Positions 53,007-63,852 of a DNA stretch of 64,000 bases are shown piece after piece. Positions within the stretch are counted from its first letter, which is position 1. Every line of letters starts with the position of its first letter. The stretch is from Odontocerum albicorne (taxonomy: Eukaryota; Arthropoda; Insecta; Trichoptera; Odontoceridae), in assembly GCA_949825065.1 (NCBI GenBank), contig OX463849.1:4092001-4156000 (forward strand), read 5' to 3'. A program made the translations under genes and the position numbers. Below the pieces are notes generated by a model. That model saw only the letters and a list, made by a program, of their open reading frames with translations. It was not told the DNA's origin and did not search any database.

Positions 53007-53220
53007 GTCACACATTTTGTCAAATTGACTTGCGTGATTTATACACATAATCAAGTCACACATTTTGTCAAATTGACTGGCGTGGTTTATACACATAATC
53101 AAGTCACACATTTTGTCAAATTGACTTGCGTGGTTTATACACATAATCAAGTAACACATTTTGTCAAATTGACTTGCGTGGTTTATACACATAATCAAGT
53201 CACACATTTTGTCAAATTGA
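53007..53220. repeat. 48-bp tandem repeat, ~4.5 copies
   Basis: Unit CACATTTTGTCAAATTGACT plus TGCGTGGTTTATACACATAA and TCAAGTCA, nearly identical in all copies. As 48 is a multiple of three, frames stay open on both strands (minus reads 16-residue repeats of QFDKMCDLIMCINHAS). No other coding sign. It starts 60 bases after an RTE-a end. Confidence 0.95.
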
Positions 53221-53504
53221 TAAGAATTTGTGACAAAGGTATTAATTAACCAATTCAGTGCGTTGCCCATATACTCGTACAATATATGGGTTATATAATA
53301 TATAGTGTACGAAGCTTATATTTATATGTGTTTTTCTTTAGTTCAGTTTAAAAAATCACTAAAAGGAACACCCTAAACTTAAAAAATAACTGTATGGTTA
53401 CCTTTTTTTGCAGGCTTCTATAAATAAACAACATAGTAAGTTGCTCTAAAATAATTTATTCATTAAATAATCATTAAAAAACATCAACTTATTTTTTAAT
53501 GTTT

Positions 53505-53690
53505 ATACGCTCTCTGTAAGATAGAGGCAAAAGCCTAGCTAACTGGAGACCCAACAAATGAAAGGCAATAAACCCAGATCTATATAAATTGAGTGTCAAT
53601 TTTAAATTCTATGTCATTACTTGTTGTTTTTGACAAATTATGTATTCATACAAATACTTGTCATGTTAATAAATAAATAAATATAAAACA
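53505..53690 (+). mobile_element. retroposon R fragment with AAAT tail
   Basis: AGAGGCAAAAGCCTAGCTAA, CCAACAAATGAAAGGCAATA, AACCCAGATCTAT, ending in TTAATAAATAAATAAAT. Confidence 0.8.
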
Positions 53691-53703
53691 TATCTCAAAG
53701 ATT

Positions 53704-55140
53704 TTACTATAGAGCAGTGTTTCCCAATGTTTTTTGTGCTATGCCGCACCTAAGCCTTTCTAAAATTCTTATGCCCCCCCCCCCTCCCCCTACGTAACGG
53801 TGACGCGAAAAAGCGATCAAAATACGACTAAACTCTGAACGAGTCCATTTTCGAATTGCCCCCCTTAAAAATCAAATTGCCCCCTTCTTGGCATCTCGGT
53901 ATTCAACAATTTTAGACATCTTTCTGAAGTTTTAAGTAAAGCCTTCATTGTATTGTATGAAAAAAACCAATGCTTTCTATAAGTGATATTTTGTAACGAA
54001 TGAACTGTATACAAGTCACTAATATAATCATACTTTAAGGGAAAATAAATTATTACGCAACAACGGCATACAAGTCACAAACATTAAGTTTTAAAGAGAA
54101 AACAATTATTACGGAACAACGGTATATAAGTAACAAATATAATGTTTTAAGGAGAAAAAAATCGGTAGACAAGTAATTAATGTTATTATATTTTATGTAG
54201 CAAACAATAATTATGAATGAGCTGAATACAAGTCACCAATATTATTATGTTTTACAGAGAAAACAAATAATACAAACTAATGGTATACACGTCAATAATA
54301 TGGATCATTTTTTATGGAGAAAACAATTATTACGTAAAAGTGGTAAACAAGTCACTCATTTTGTTATGTTTTACGGGTAAACGATAAAAAATAGTGGTAT
54401 ATATGTACCAGTCTTTATTGTTATTATGTTTCATGTCTCTTCTTCTGGATTACAATCCTAGGATTGGTCTGCACCAAGCTCTGTCATCCGTCAATCTCTT
54501 CATCTCCTGGTAGCTGCCACAGCGCACATCCCGGATCACCCGGTCCATGTAGTTATATCTAGGGCGGCCTCTATGGTTATTGCCCTCAATCATTCCCTCG
54601 ACGATGCTAAGGAGTAGGCCTGGGTGACTGATGTTATGCCCTATCCAACTGGATCATTGTTGGGCAGCTCTATTTAGGAGTTGCCTTGTTTCTCCAACCC
54701 TACTTAATACCTCGTCGTTTCGGATGTGATCTGACCAATGGACCCAGGCCATGCGCCTGTAGCACCACATCTCAAAGGCAGTCAGACGCCCGGACTCACT
54801 CTGGCTGATGATCCACGTTTCGCAGCCATACAGCAGCACACTCCAGACAAGAGTTTTCATTAAATTTAAAAACACTCCAGACACTGTTTTATGTAGCAAA
54901 CAATAATTATGAAATAGTGGTATAAAAGTCACCAATATTATTATGTTTTACGGAGAAAACAATTAATACAAAATAGTGGTGTATAAGTCACTATAATAAT
55001 CATGTTTTATAGGAAAACAATAATTAGGAAACCGCTGTATACAAGTCATTTATATTTTTATGTTTTGCAAAGAAAAAGTTATAACGAAATATCGGTCAGT
55101 TTGACTCGTATTATTACGTTTTACTCGTACGAAGATCACA
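53704..55140. mobile_element. hAT-like element end with internal ~65-bp satellite
   Basis: CAGTGTTTCCCAATG (53707-53721) is a typical hAT end. 53720-53960 is followed by about eleven degenerate units of ~65 bases (ATTATTATGTTTTACGGAGA, AAACAATTATTACG, GTGGTATACAAGTCAC), split by an RTE-d insertion. The right terminus was not located, so the element boundary is uncertain. Confidence 0.55.
54436..54875 (-). pseudogene. RTE-d LINE C-terminus within the satellite
   Basis: Minus strand from 54875: LMKTLVWSVLLYGCETWIIS, QSESGRLTAFEMWCYRRMAW, VHWSDHIRNDEVLSRVGETR, QLLNRAAQQ, then a stop and degraded GHNISHPGLLLSIVEG, RGRPRYNYMDRVIRDVR, SYQEMKRLTDDRAWCRPI. The LLYGCETW - RLxAFEMWCYRRM - xWxDxxRNxEVLxR order is the standard RTE C-terminus. 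The family's 3' tail is GAAGAAGAG (54437-54445 as TTC). Inserted in the ~65-bp array. Confidence 0.87.
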
Positions 55141-55604
55141 ATAATTTTGAGTATCGTTTTTTTTATAAATCCAGTATAAGTAATTAAGATAAAAAAATGT
55201 ATTTTGAATATGAACTTGAAAAGGATATCATATTGCGTGAATTAGACAAAATGGCCATCAGCATCAAAGCACTCCAGTTTTATATTTCCAATATGGCAAG
55301 TTCAAATGTGATTAATAAATTGAATAAACTGCGTCAACCGATCATCCTTTTTGATTGAGCCATCGCAATATCAATTTCATTGGGCAATTCAGTAATCCGT
55401 CATTTCATTTCCACTTGTCCTCAATTCCAAAGCAAATATTATTTAGTTTGCTAAGTACTTTATTATGACAAATCCATCGATAAACTCATCGAAATATTAT
55501 ATTTTCGTCTAATATATAATATGCCAAGTTAGAATAATTGAAGCTATCACCCGTAGAAGGGTCTATTGTAAAAAATAAAATTACGAGAAAATGCATGTTT
55601 TGTG
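55141..55604. other. unassigned stretch
   Basis: AT-rich, nothing recognised. Confidence 0.4.
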
Positions 55605-55815
55605 CTTATTATACTCGTAGTATAAAACCCATACGATGGTTGTCGTCAAAGAAAGAATACGAGAATTGAATTTTGAATACAAGAGAGAGAGATAGGAATA
55701 CTTGGATTCTCTCCGAAAGTAATTCGAAATTTGAATCTCGGTGGGTCCGTGATACTGAACGAATATTAAATACATAGCTAACAATTTTTGAACCGGTGTA
55801 AAAGGGGACGATGTA
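55605..55815 (-). repeat. repeat H, copy 2
   Basis: Reverse complement of 27013-27225 with few differences; here the minus strand has an extra GTATTCTTT near 55655. No tail or inverted ends. Right after it is a 19-base inverted pair (TAAACAAATTCTACATTTAT / ATAAATGTAGAATTTG, 55831-55880). Confidence 0.8.
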
Positions 55816-55927
55816 TAAATTATAGATATATAAACAAATTCTACATTTATGAATATATATTTTCATAAATGTAGAATTTGTTTTACTTTCGTGAATATTT
55901 CACGGGTCGCCACTAGTTTTTTTAATA

Positions 55928-56520
55928 TTAGGTTTTAACATAAGTTGTGTCCGTTTTTTTTCCAAATTTAAAAATGAGCACCAAAAGTAAAACAAAATGG
56001 TAAAGTGTACACGTCATTCGAAAGAAAAGTTTCAGCTCTACAAGATATTGTGTTTGCTTTTACGTTACATATATTATTTTATTTGATTACAAGCCTTCAA
56101 AATGGAATGTCAAGTAGATAAAAGTGATCATTTTCGACACCTCCTTCTGTTCGCGTTCAATCAAGGGAATATTGCTGCCAAAGCTGCTCGCGATATTTGC
56201 GAAGTGTACGGTGAAGATGCTATGAATGAAAAGACAGCTTGTCGATGGTTTTTCCTTCAATAATGACGTCGAATTGCGGACATGGCTGGATGAATTCCTC
56301 GAGTCAAGACCGGATAGTTTTTATCGCACAGGCATTGAAAAACTTGTAGAACGTTGGCAAGAAGTTGTAAATAATGAAGGAGAATACATTATTGACTAAT
56401 TTGTTTTAAAATAATGTAGGAGAATACATTATTGACTAAATTGTTGTAATTTTTTTTTGTTGTGTCCTCTTGTTCTGTTCATTTGAAAAAAAAAACGGAC
56501 ACAACTTACGTTAACACCAA
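55928..56520 (+). mobile_element. mariner lineage 2, internally deleted, 593 bp
   Basis: Ends TTAGGTTTTAACATAAGTTG (left) and TTGGTGTTAACGTAAGTTGT (right, complemented), TA at 55926-55927 and 56521-56522. The plus strand joins a transposase N-terminus (56102: MECQVDKSDHFRHLLLFAFN, AAKAARDICEVYGEDAMNEK, TACRWF) to its C-terminus (ELRTWLDEFLESRPDSFYRT, GIEKLVERWQEVVNNEGEYI and stop), with the whole DDE core deleted. A MITE in formation. Confidence 0.92.
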
Positions 56521-56522
56521 TA

Positions 56523-57789
56523 CATGCATTTTATTTGAAAACACTAATTAATAAAAAAATTAAAAGTAAAAGGGTCCATATGCTTCCATATAGACCCTTT
56601 AACGTATGAGGTTATCAGTTTCTAAGAATAATAATGATCAATATTCTTTACAACACATTTCGCGAAATACAAATAAGGTTATAATTTATTTTAATTTTAG
56701 CCACTATACTCGTATAGTGATATGCTCGTAGGTATGAATTAAGTTGTCAAAGGTAGGTGTTCAACATACCAGTTCTAAGGTTTGCTAGGCTTTACTAATG
56801 AGGTATATTTATATAAAAATATCGATATTCTGGTTTCAGATATTGCACAATATTTAATAAATCTTTATATTTTTCCCTAGTTATGGGGATGAAAATGAAA
56901 AATTGAAAAATGAAAAGAATAACGCGATTGAAAAAGGAAAAAATCCATAAACATATAAATATAGGTTTAAGTAAAGATACCCTTGAACAACTGACCTGTT
57001 CTGGTTGCTTTTTAGCCGCTCTGACAATACCTCTTCGAGTTACGTATTCCTCTCCACGTTTCCTTTTTGTTTTTAGAATATTATCTTTGCACTTTGATAT
57101 ATTAATCTTCCGTTTTCTATTTAAGCTCCGTATTTAAGCTCCCAGGTGACAGTGAAATGTCAGCAGAGTTCGCCATTTTTGATAACCGTAGAATACCATA
57201 GACTTATAAAACGATCGTTAAATATATACCAACCTTATACGAGTACATCTTCATTTGTGGGAAATATTTTACAAAATATCTCTCGAGGATATTTTAAGTG
57301 TTTTTATTCAAATTCTATGCATTTTTTTGTTTTAAAGTTTTGTTTCAAAAAATGTTATTTAATGTGAAGTAATGTTATCTGGGATAAAAGGAATATACGT
57401 ATCTGCAGAAGTCTTGTATAGAAGAGTACCGAAGGAGATAAAATAATCAATGCTGATGATTTATCAATTGATTTACAATTCATATCTGATTATGAGGCAT
57501 GGGTAATGAAGAATATAGAATCCAGGATTCAAGTATATGACATGAAGTTTCTTACAGGGGTTGTGGGAGTTACACTTGAAAGCTAGATGAAAAGCTCCAA
57601 CATTAGAGCAGTTTAAAATTTAAAACCCCAATGGCTCTTCATTTAGAGATCTCAGTTAAAATTATTTGGAAATGAACCTAAGGTACATAAAATGCACAAT
57701 AAAAAGTAACACTACCGGAGAAAACTATGTTAACTAACTTATGATGGGCATATCCTTATGTTTATATAGGGCAAGAAGGTTCAGTACTT
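56523..57789. other. unassigned stretch
   Basis: AT-rich. A direct phrase duplication AATAATGTAGGAGAATACATTATTGACTAA is partly inside the mariner end (56375-56440). No gene recognised in 56900-57370 despite two short frames. Confidence 0.4.
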
Positions 57790-58085
57790 GCAGTCTGTCT
57801 GCGTTTTAATTTTTATCGCATCCCTAATATCTAGTAACCATTCTATGTCATTTGGCTCGACCTATTTGCTCCAGTTGTACTGAGAATTTATTCTTGTTCA
57901 TTTCATGCAGTACGCCCTTGTATTTCTTACCCTACTCATCGCGCTTTCTTATGCCCTCTGCCAGCTCACTTAAGGGTATATATCTTGGATGTTTGGAGTG
58001 AGCCATATCAGCAAAATGTCAAACCAATGCAGCAAGCACGTGGCACCAGAATCTCAATGCTACTGTTGCTCTGCCCCTAAAATAA
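57790..58085 (-). pseudogene. LINE-G C-terminus
   Basis: Minus strand: RFWCHVLAALV, MAHSKHPRYIPLSELAEGIR, KR, GKKYKGVLHEMNKNKFSVQL, EQIGRAK, HRMVTRY, with stops between. The order GHVxRM - ELxxGxRxxGRxxxRYKDVxxxD - WExxAxDRxxWRxxV is common at the C-terminus of arthropod non-LTR elements. Single copy in the window. Confidence 0.65.
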
Positions 58086-59625
58086 CAAATGACTGAATTA
58101 AATTATTTTTTAAGAAGTTTCTAAAATAACAGATGCTTGAATATTGAATTGAACCATCCATTCAAATCTTGCTCTAGTTAGACCGAGCAGAAAGCTGAAA
58201 TCGATAGAGATTTGTTTGTAGTTTTACTTTACGAGTCAAGAGTCCTTGATTCAGGAGGACGACGGTAGGAATCCTTAAATGCAAATAACCAGATCACTGT
58301 GCAATCTTTTCGATGAAAAAAAAACAAGGTAAAAAAAAAGATTTAAAAGAGCATTTTTTTTCGTTTCTGGTGTGTTCAGTATTTATTTTTGTAGTTGAAC
58401 CAGTATTTTGGACTTTCATTTGTAACTGGTAATATCAATTATCATTTCCATGTTTATGCTTTTAACGCATTGGCCTGCATTACTAAGTAGTATTGATCTG
58501 TTTCCATTCTTCTAAGTCATGGACCATGTTGAATGCTGCGCTTACAGACACTCCTGTTATCTCTTTTATTTGAGCCGTCGATTTTATAGAACACTTTCCC
58601 CTACTCGCCTTTTCTCACCTGCTCCTGCAATCACCAGCTTTTCTAGACTTTTATATTTTTTTCTTGCAATACTTAAAGTACGTGAGGATTCTTTTTCCGC
58701 ATTTTGTTGACAGTCTTTTGGTTATCTGTAATTCTCGGATGATAGAAACTTTGGTGCGGCTTGCGCTCCATGAGATGCGGAACATTTGTCTTCAACAAAC
58801 ACCATATTTTAACATTTATCGTGTTTCTTTCCTTTCTCATCATCCAAGATATAGGTCTGACTGGTATTTTGACTGGAACTATTTGCAAGGTCCGAAAAAA
58901 TCATTTGTATAAAACTATTTGTTATTTTGTTTTTACATGAATAATTTGAAATGAAAGTTGCTAAGTAAATTTTTGGTCACCCTGTACTATTGAAGCATAT
59001 TTTATGGCAACTGTGAAATACAATCGGAAAAGCTTAAATCTCCATCAAGAATATTGTTGAAGCGTCATCATTCTAAGCACGTTTAAGGATCTGGCGACGT
59101 TTTCAAATAGTGCTAATATTTGTTGTGGAAGAACCGTCGTTGTAGAAAATAGGATTAAGATGGAAGTGCAGGAAAAATGAGGTTAGGAAAAGCAATTTGC
59201 GTTTCTCAGGAGATAGGAAAAATGGCACATTTTGTGTTAAAAAAGCGTATTAGTAAGGTAAATAGTAATTAAAGCTTTTGTGATACAATCCCAATTCTAG
59301 ACCTAAACCCAAATTTAGGTTTCTTTGTAGTTCGTCTTCCCTTTTTGTAAGTTCCCTGCGATTTTCTTTCCAAATATTATTTTATGAATATATGCAGATG
59401 CAGGAATGTATCTAGCCTAATTAATGGCCGCAGTCACTTTCGGATTATTTCACTCTGTTGATATGTATTTATTTTTTAATTATGTCGGACGTATTCGTCA
59501 CAAAGATTAGTCAATTTAATTTTGTATTACTTGTAAACATATGCTAATTATTATTTGACAATTGTTGTATCGTGATGAAACGCCCCGTTTTGTGGTCCTC
59601 CTTACATAAAATCATTATCACTACA
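58086..59625. other. unassigned stretch
   Basis: 58500-58900 is more balanced; the minus strand has VPHLMERKPHQSFYHPRITD and NQKTVNKMRKKNPH, vaguely like a Tc1-type transposase N-terminal linker, but not enough for a call. Confidence 0.35.
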
Positions 59626-59629
59626 TAAA

Positions 59630-59735
59630 ATCGAACGGCCCTGCGCGCGATAAACGCGTGACAAGCGTTGAGCTAGCGCAGATTGACGACATACGCGGTC
59701 TTGCCCGCGATGCTTACGATGTGCGATGGGCTAAA
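59630..59735. other. CpG-rich patch
   Basis: CCCTGCGCGCGATAAACGCG, CATACGCGGTCTTGCCCGCG and GCGATG words within AT-rich DNA. It lies in a 99-codon frame (59658-59957) with no recognised motif. Confidence 0.4.
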
Positions 59736-59957
59736 CATAAGAGACGCAAAATTAGCAAAATTTATTTTTGTCTTCTGAAACTTCATACTGTGTTTTTACT
59801 TCTACAAAGTTCTACCGATCAGCGAGGAATATCTTCTCTTGACCGAGACTCATTAAAGTTGCGCCGGAATCTCCAAGGATTTTGCACCAACCATCCACCT
59901 ATTCTACAGTATTTGTACCGGTGCTGTACAGTCAAAGTTTTAATCTGTCAATTATAA

Positions 59958-60617
59958 TGGGTTCGAATCTCGAAAAAAAATATCTTTTTATTTTTATTAT
60001 TAAAGAGTTAGAAAGGTTTATAAATTAATCAGGGAACGCAGTAATGCGTTTTTTTTATTACAAAAAGATCAAAGTCTTACTAAAGACATCTGTGGTCTAG
60101 TTTGTAATAAATTGATTTTCCCCCCAAGGTTTCAAGTTCGCTTTCAGATTATATCGAAAAAAGGACAAAAAAGAGGTCCTGGCCTGGTTAAAAAAATCGT
60201 CTGGCAACAATACGCGCTAGTCATATGCGAGCGTTGTTGTATGTTTACGTGTCGTATTATTTGCATCACGTACGATGGCATGAGAATGACTTATCGACTC
60301 CAGTAGTTATTAGCCCAAAGGCTTGGTAACTCGGTTCAAAGATAATATCTGTGGCGTTATAGCAGAAGTTGATATGTCCGTTTTTTGTCATTTAGTGTTT
60401 ATTCTCCCAATTTATTGAAAATATTTCTTGGCATGTTGTGGCAAAACTTGGTATGCCAGTCATTATCTAAACAAAAGATATTATTTGGAAAAACTTAAAA
60501 AATGATTGTTTTTACTGATTTTAACAGCTTATCAAAGTTAATATTGCTTATCCTGTAAACTAAGGTAACACGGACATATCAACTTATCTTTAAGATAAAA
60601 CAGACATATCAACTTTT
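59958..60617. other. unassigned stretch; trace of SINE-1
   Basis: 60085-60150 (CATCTGTGGTCTAGTTTGTA, AGGTTTCAAGTTCGC) looks like an eroded SINE-1 head. Otherwise nothing. Confidence 0.35.
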
Positions 60618-60778
60618 ATCCTCAGTGAGATACAGGCAAAAGCCTAGTTTACTGGGGACATGACAAATGTAAGACAACAAACCCAAATCCATTAAAATTG
60701 TATGTACAAATTAAATTATCTGTTGTTTTTTCGCAAATAATGTATATTTCTTGTCATGTGTAATAAATAAATAAAAAG
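60618..60778 (+). mobile_element. retroposon R fragment with AAAT tail
   Basis: Nearly identical to 10828-10995: CCTCAGTGAGATACAGGCAA, AAGCCTAGTTTACTGGGGAC, CATTAAAATTGTATGTACAA, CTTGTCATGTGTAATAAATA. Confidence 0.88.
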
Positions 60779-61761
60779 ACTTCTACCATAACGCCACATA
60801 TATTATCTCCCAGTCACGCTTTTTGACAAGTCCGCATCGCAATTTTTAAATACACATAATAGCATGAATTTAAAAGTTATTTTCATTCCGTGAATACGCT
60901 ATAAAAAGTTTCGGAGCTTTTTATTTTATTTCATTGTTATTCATAGTACAGCCATTTTCAATAGCAAATAACCTTTATTAGGAATATTGATATCTTTTCT
61001 TTGAATGATGGATGAAAACTTTCGATTATATGAAGCGTAATTAATATCTTAAGCGATTTTCTATGTTGCGAATTTTCTTGCGTGGCTCCAAAGTTAGATC
61101 ATTAAAAGCCTTCCCTCTTAGAATGTACATCAACAGTTTTCAAGTTAAATTAAAAAGTACCCTGTACTATAAAGGTCATGAAAAGTTATGAAACTTTATG
61201 AGGATAGTTCACATAACATATATGTGTATAATATGTTCTCTCTAGCCACCGTACTCATGGCTGAAGGTAGTGTGGTGATTTTCATGATGAGTAACTTCTT
61301 TGATGTGGTCGGTTCAACGCAAGGAAGTGTGTCAACTTGGTATCCTACCAGAAATATAACCCGGCATGATATTATTTTCGAGAATTGTAATATTGTACGC
61401 CCCTGGCACAAAGAACTTTAACAATACGTGGATGGCTGCTGCACGATACTCGGTGAATTCCGCTCACGTTCAAAGACGTAGATTAGTGAAAATGTAGCAG
61501 GGTGAAGAAATTCCTCTTGGGCAGAGTGAACTGAGAATGATTTATTTTAGCTTTTGTGATTTTTATGTGTGGTCAATCGCTCATCGCAAGCGCCTGTTTT
61601 TGCCTCTGCATGTCATCACAACTCACAAAATGTCTCAATTTTCGGAAGTTTTGCGCATGCAGAGGCCGGCCGACTTGCGATTTAGTCTCGCGATGGCCGC
61701 GCACAAGTCACATTTCCGTTGCGATCGCGACGCAACGCGGAGCCCAACAAACATTATTATA
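60779..61761. other. unassigned stretch with CpG-rich patch
   Basis: 61188-61421 carries a 77-codon frame of coding-like composition but no motif. 61602-61612 and 61656-61666 are 11-bp inverted arms (GCCTCTGCATG). 61650-61745 is CpG-rich (GGCCGGCCGACTTGCG, CTCGCGATGGCCGCGC, GCGATCGCGACGC). Confidence 0.4.
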
Positions 61762-62413
61762 TTGAGTGTTAACATAAGTTGTGTCCGTTTTTTTTTTCAA
61801 TTAAAAAATTTGCACCAAAAGTAAAACAAAATGGTAGAGGTTATACGTCATTTAAAAAAAAATCTGCTCTACAAGATGTTGTGTTTGCTTTTACGTTACA
61901 TATATTATTTTATTTGATTACAAGCCTTCAAAATGGAATGTCAAGTAGACGAAAGTGAGCATTTTCGACATCTTCTTCTGTTCTTGAAGGGGCTGTTCAT
62001 GAATAATATGGTTTAAGCAATCCTCATCGAAGTCCACTGGTCGTCCGGAACGCTTCATGTCTTTCAGATCGAAATTACCGTGTTTGAAACCCAAAAACCA
62101 TCAACGAGCTGTTCTTTCATTCATAGCATCTTCACCGTACACTTCGCAAATATCGCGAGCAGCTTTGGCAGCTTTATTCCCTTAATTGAACGAGAACATC
62201 AGGTGTCGAAAATGCTCACTTTCGTCTACTTGACATTCCATTTTGAAGGCTTGTAATCAAATAAAATAATATATGTAACGTAAAAGCAAACACAATATCT
62301 TATAGAGCAGAAAATTTTCTTTTGAATGACGTATTACCTTAACCATTTTGTTTTACTTTTGGTGCTCATTTTTAAATTGAAAAAGAACTGACACAACTTA
62401 TGTTAACACCTAA
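61762..62413. mobile_element. mariner lineage 2 rearranged as palindrome, 652 bp
   Basis: Both ends are the same 5' part of the mariner at 55928: left arm 61762 to about 61985 on plus, right arm 62413 to about 62190 on minus, each with the ATGGAATGTCAAGTAGACGA start. The minus copy reads on: MECQVDESEHFRHL, AAKAARDICEVYGEDAMNER, TARWWFLGFKHGNFDLKDMK, RSGRPVDFDEDCL, ending near 61990. TA flanks at 61760-61761 and 62414-62415. No 3' half of the gene is present. Confidence 0.92.
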
Positions 62414-62922
62414 TACATAAAAAAGTACCAAATAACATCAAAATATAACTACATATCAAACATTTATTACATATCAAACAAACCAGAAAACAAATACATA
62501 ATATATTTTATGATGATGCACATGTCCGATACAAATATCGTGTCTGAAGAAACACAATATAATTTGACATAGACATTTAATGTTCAATGGATACTTCCTT
62601 TGATATACTCGTATATGAAGTTGTTCCTCGTGATTGAATATGACAGTTATACTTACTGTGGATCGAATAATTATACACGTGTATTGATTTATTTGTGTGA
62701 AAGCTGCTGAGTTTCAGCCAAAAAAGTCTTGATAAATAAAACTAAACGTTTCGATGGCGATTTAATCAGTTTACGGAGACGAGTAATGGATTCACGAAAA
62801 AGAACACAAGCGGCAGATATTAGATATCTAAAAAAAAATCACTGTCGTCACACTGGTAAAGAAATGTATTTATCCATACCTTAGAAATGGAACTTTAGAT
62901 TCATTTTACTGAGATATATTAG
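62414..62922. other. unassigned stretch
   Basis: AT-rich. Contains an imperfect direct repeat ACATATCAAACATTTATTAC / ACATATCAAACAAACC (62451-62485). Confidence 0.4.
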
Positions 62923-63030
62923 CTAAAGTGGCTGGGAAACTTACTGAAAATGGCTCAAGTGGCTGGGAAACTTACTGAAAGCTTACTGAAAGCTAAAGTG
63001 GCTGGGAAACTTACTTAAAATGGCTCAAGA
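62923..63030. repeat. short tandem repeat around GTGGCTGGGAAACTTACT
   Basis: GTGGCTGGGAAACTTACT(G/T)AAA occurs three times (62928, 62957, 62998 approximately), with AATGGCTCAA and GCTTACTGAAA spacers also repeated. Confidence 0.9.
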
Positions 63031-63850
63031 TTACTTGCCAAAACTGAGTGTCTGGTGACCTCTTTAAGGAAGAGATCGTTTGTGATACCAAGATACATAT
63101 AGAAAAAAAATTGAGGAGGCTGATTGAGGAGATATTTTAGCGTTGAAGTTCCAACCTGTTCACAATGAGGGTGAAGATGACGAAGAAATGTTTTTCTCAT
63201 TCGTACAATAAAAAAATATATCAACAAGTACAAAAAAAGTAACAATGAGAGTTTGAAAAGACATTTGATAAACGTAATAATAAAAATGTTAATGAATAAC
63301 ATTGAAACAAATTTTATCATGTTATAAATAACATTAAAAATTAAATTATTGAAAACAGCGGTTCTCAACTTCAACCAACGAAACAAAAACTGGGAAAATT
63401 TTAGTACCAACACCATATGTAAAAAAAATCTTCCACGACATAAGTAGAAATGTGATGAGTATGCTATTTTCTGTTTTTGTTTAATGCGATGTTTAAGATA
63501 ATTATCTGGAGTACACATACCATTCAGGACGGATGTGTTAACTAGATTACACCTAAACAATTAAAAAAGTGAACACCCGATCGAAGATAAATTTTCCCCT
63601 AATATAGTAACATATTATTGTTAGGTATTTTCAGTAAGAAAACACTATGATATAGCCAGATACAAGTATATTATCTATATTCTCTCATGCTGAGAAACAT
63701 TTTCTGAACTCTTTATATCATGAGTGAATACGTAATCTCTATTGGCGACCATATTATAAAGCAATGAAATATTTCGATAACGCTGGTTTCTGTGAATGTG
63801 GTGGCAGCAATTGCAAACTAAAATATATTATTTGCTTTATTGTATGTATG
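63031..63850. other. unassigned; possible hAT end at 63355
   Basis: CAGCGGTTCTCAACTTC (63356-63372) matches the common hAT terminal motif, but no partner end or duplication is found. The 181-codon minus frame (63015-63560) is Ile/Leu/Phe-rich AT-driven sequence and not accepted as a gene. Confidence 0.4.
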
Positions 63851-63852
63851 TA

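Noticed and set aside
52911..53282. 123-codon minus frame with 16-residue repeats, and its plus-strand partner
   Set aside because: Both are consequences of a 48-bp tandem repeat whose length is a multiple of three; no start context or conserved flanks.
58664..58912. Possible Tc1-like transposase fragment on minus strand
   Set aside because: Only a vague resemblance in one 40-residue stretch; no inverted ends or TA flanks found.
61188..61421. 77-codon plus frame of coding-like composition
   Set aside because: Overlapping 71-codon frame on the other strand, no motif, no splice sites at its edges.
63015..63560. 181-codon minus frame, one of the longest in the window
   Set aside because: Ile/Leu/Phe/Lys composition follows AT-rich sequence; it crosses a hAT-end-like motif and has no domain pattern or splice context.
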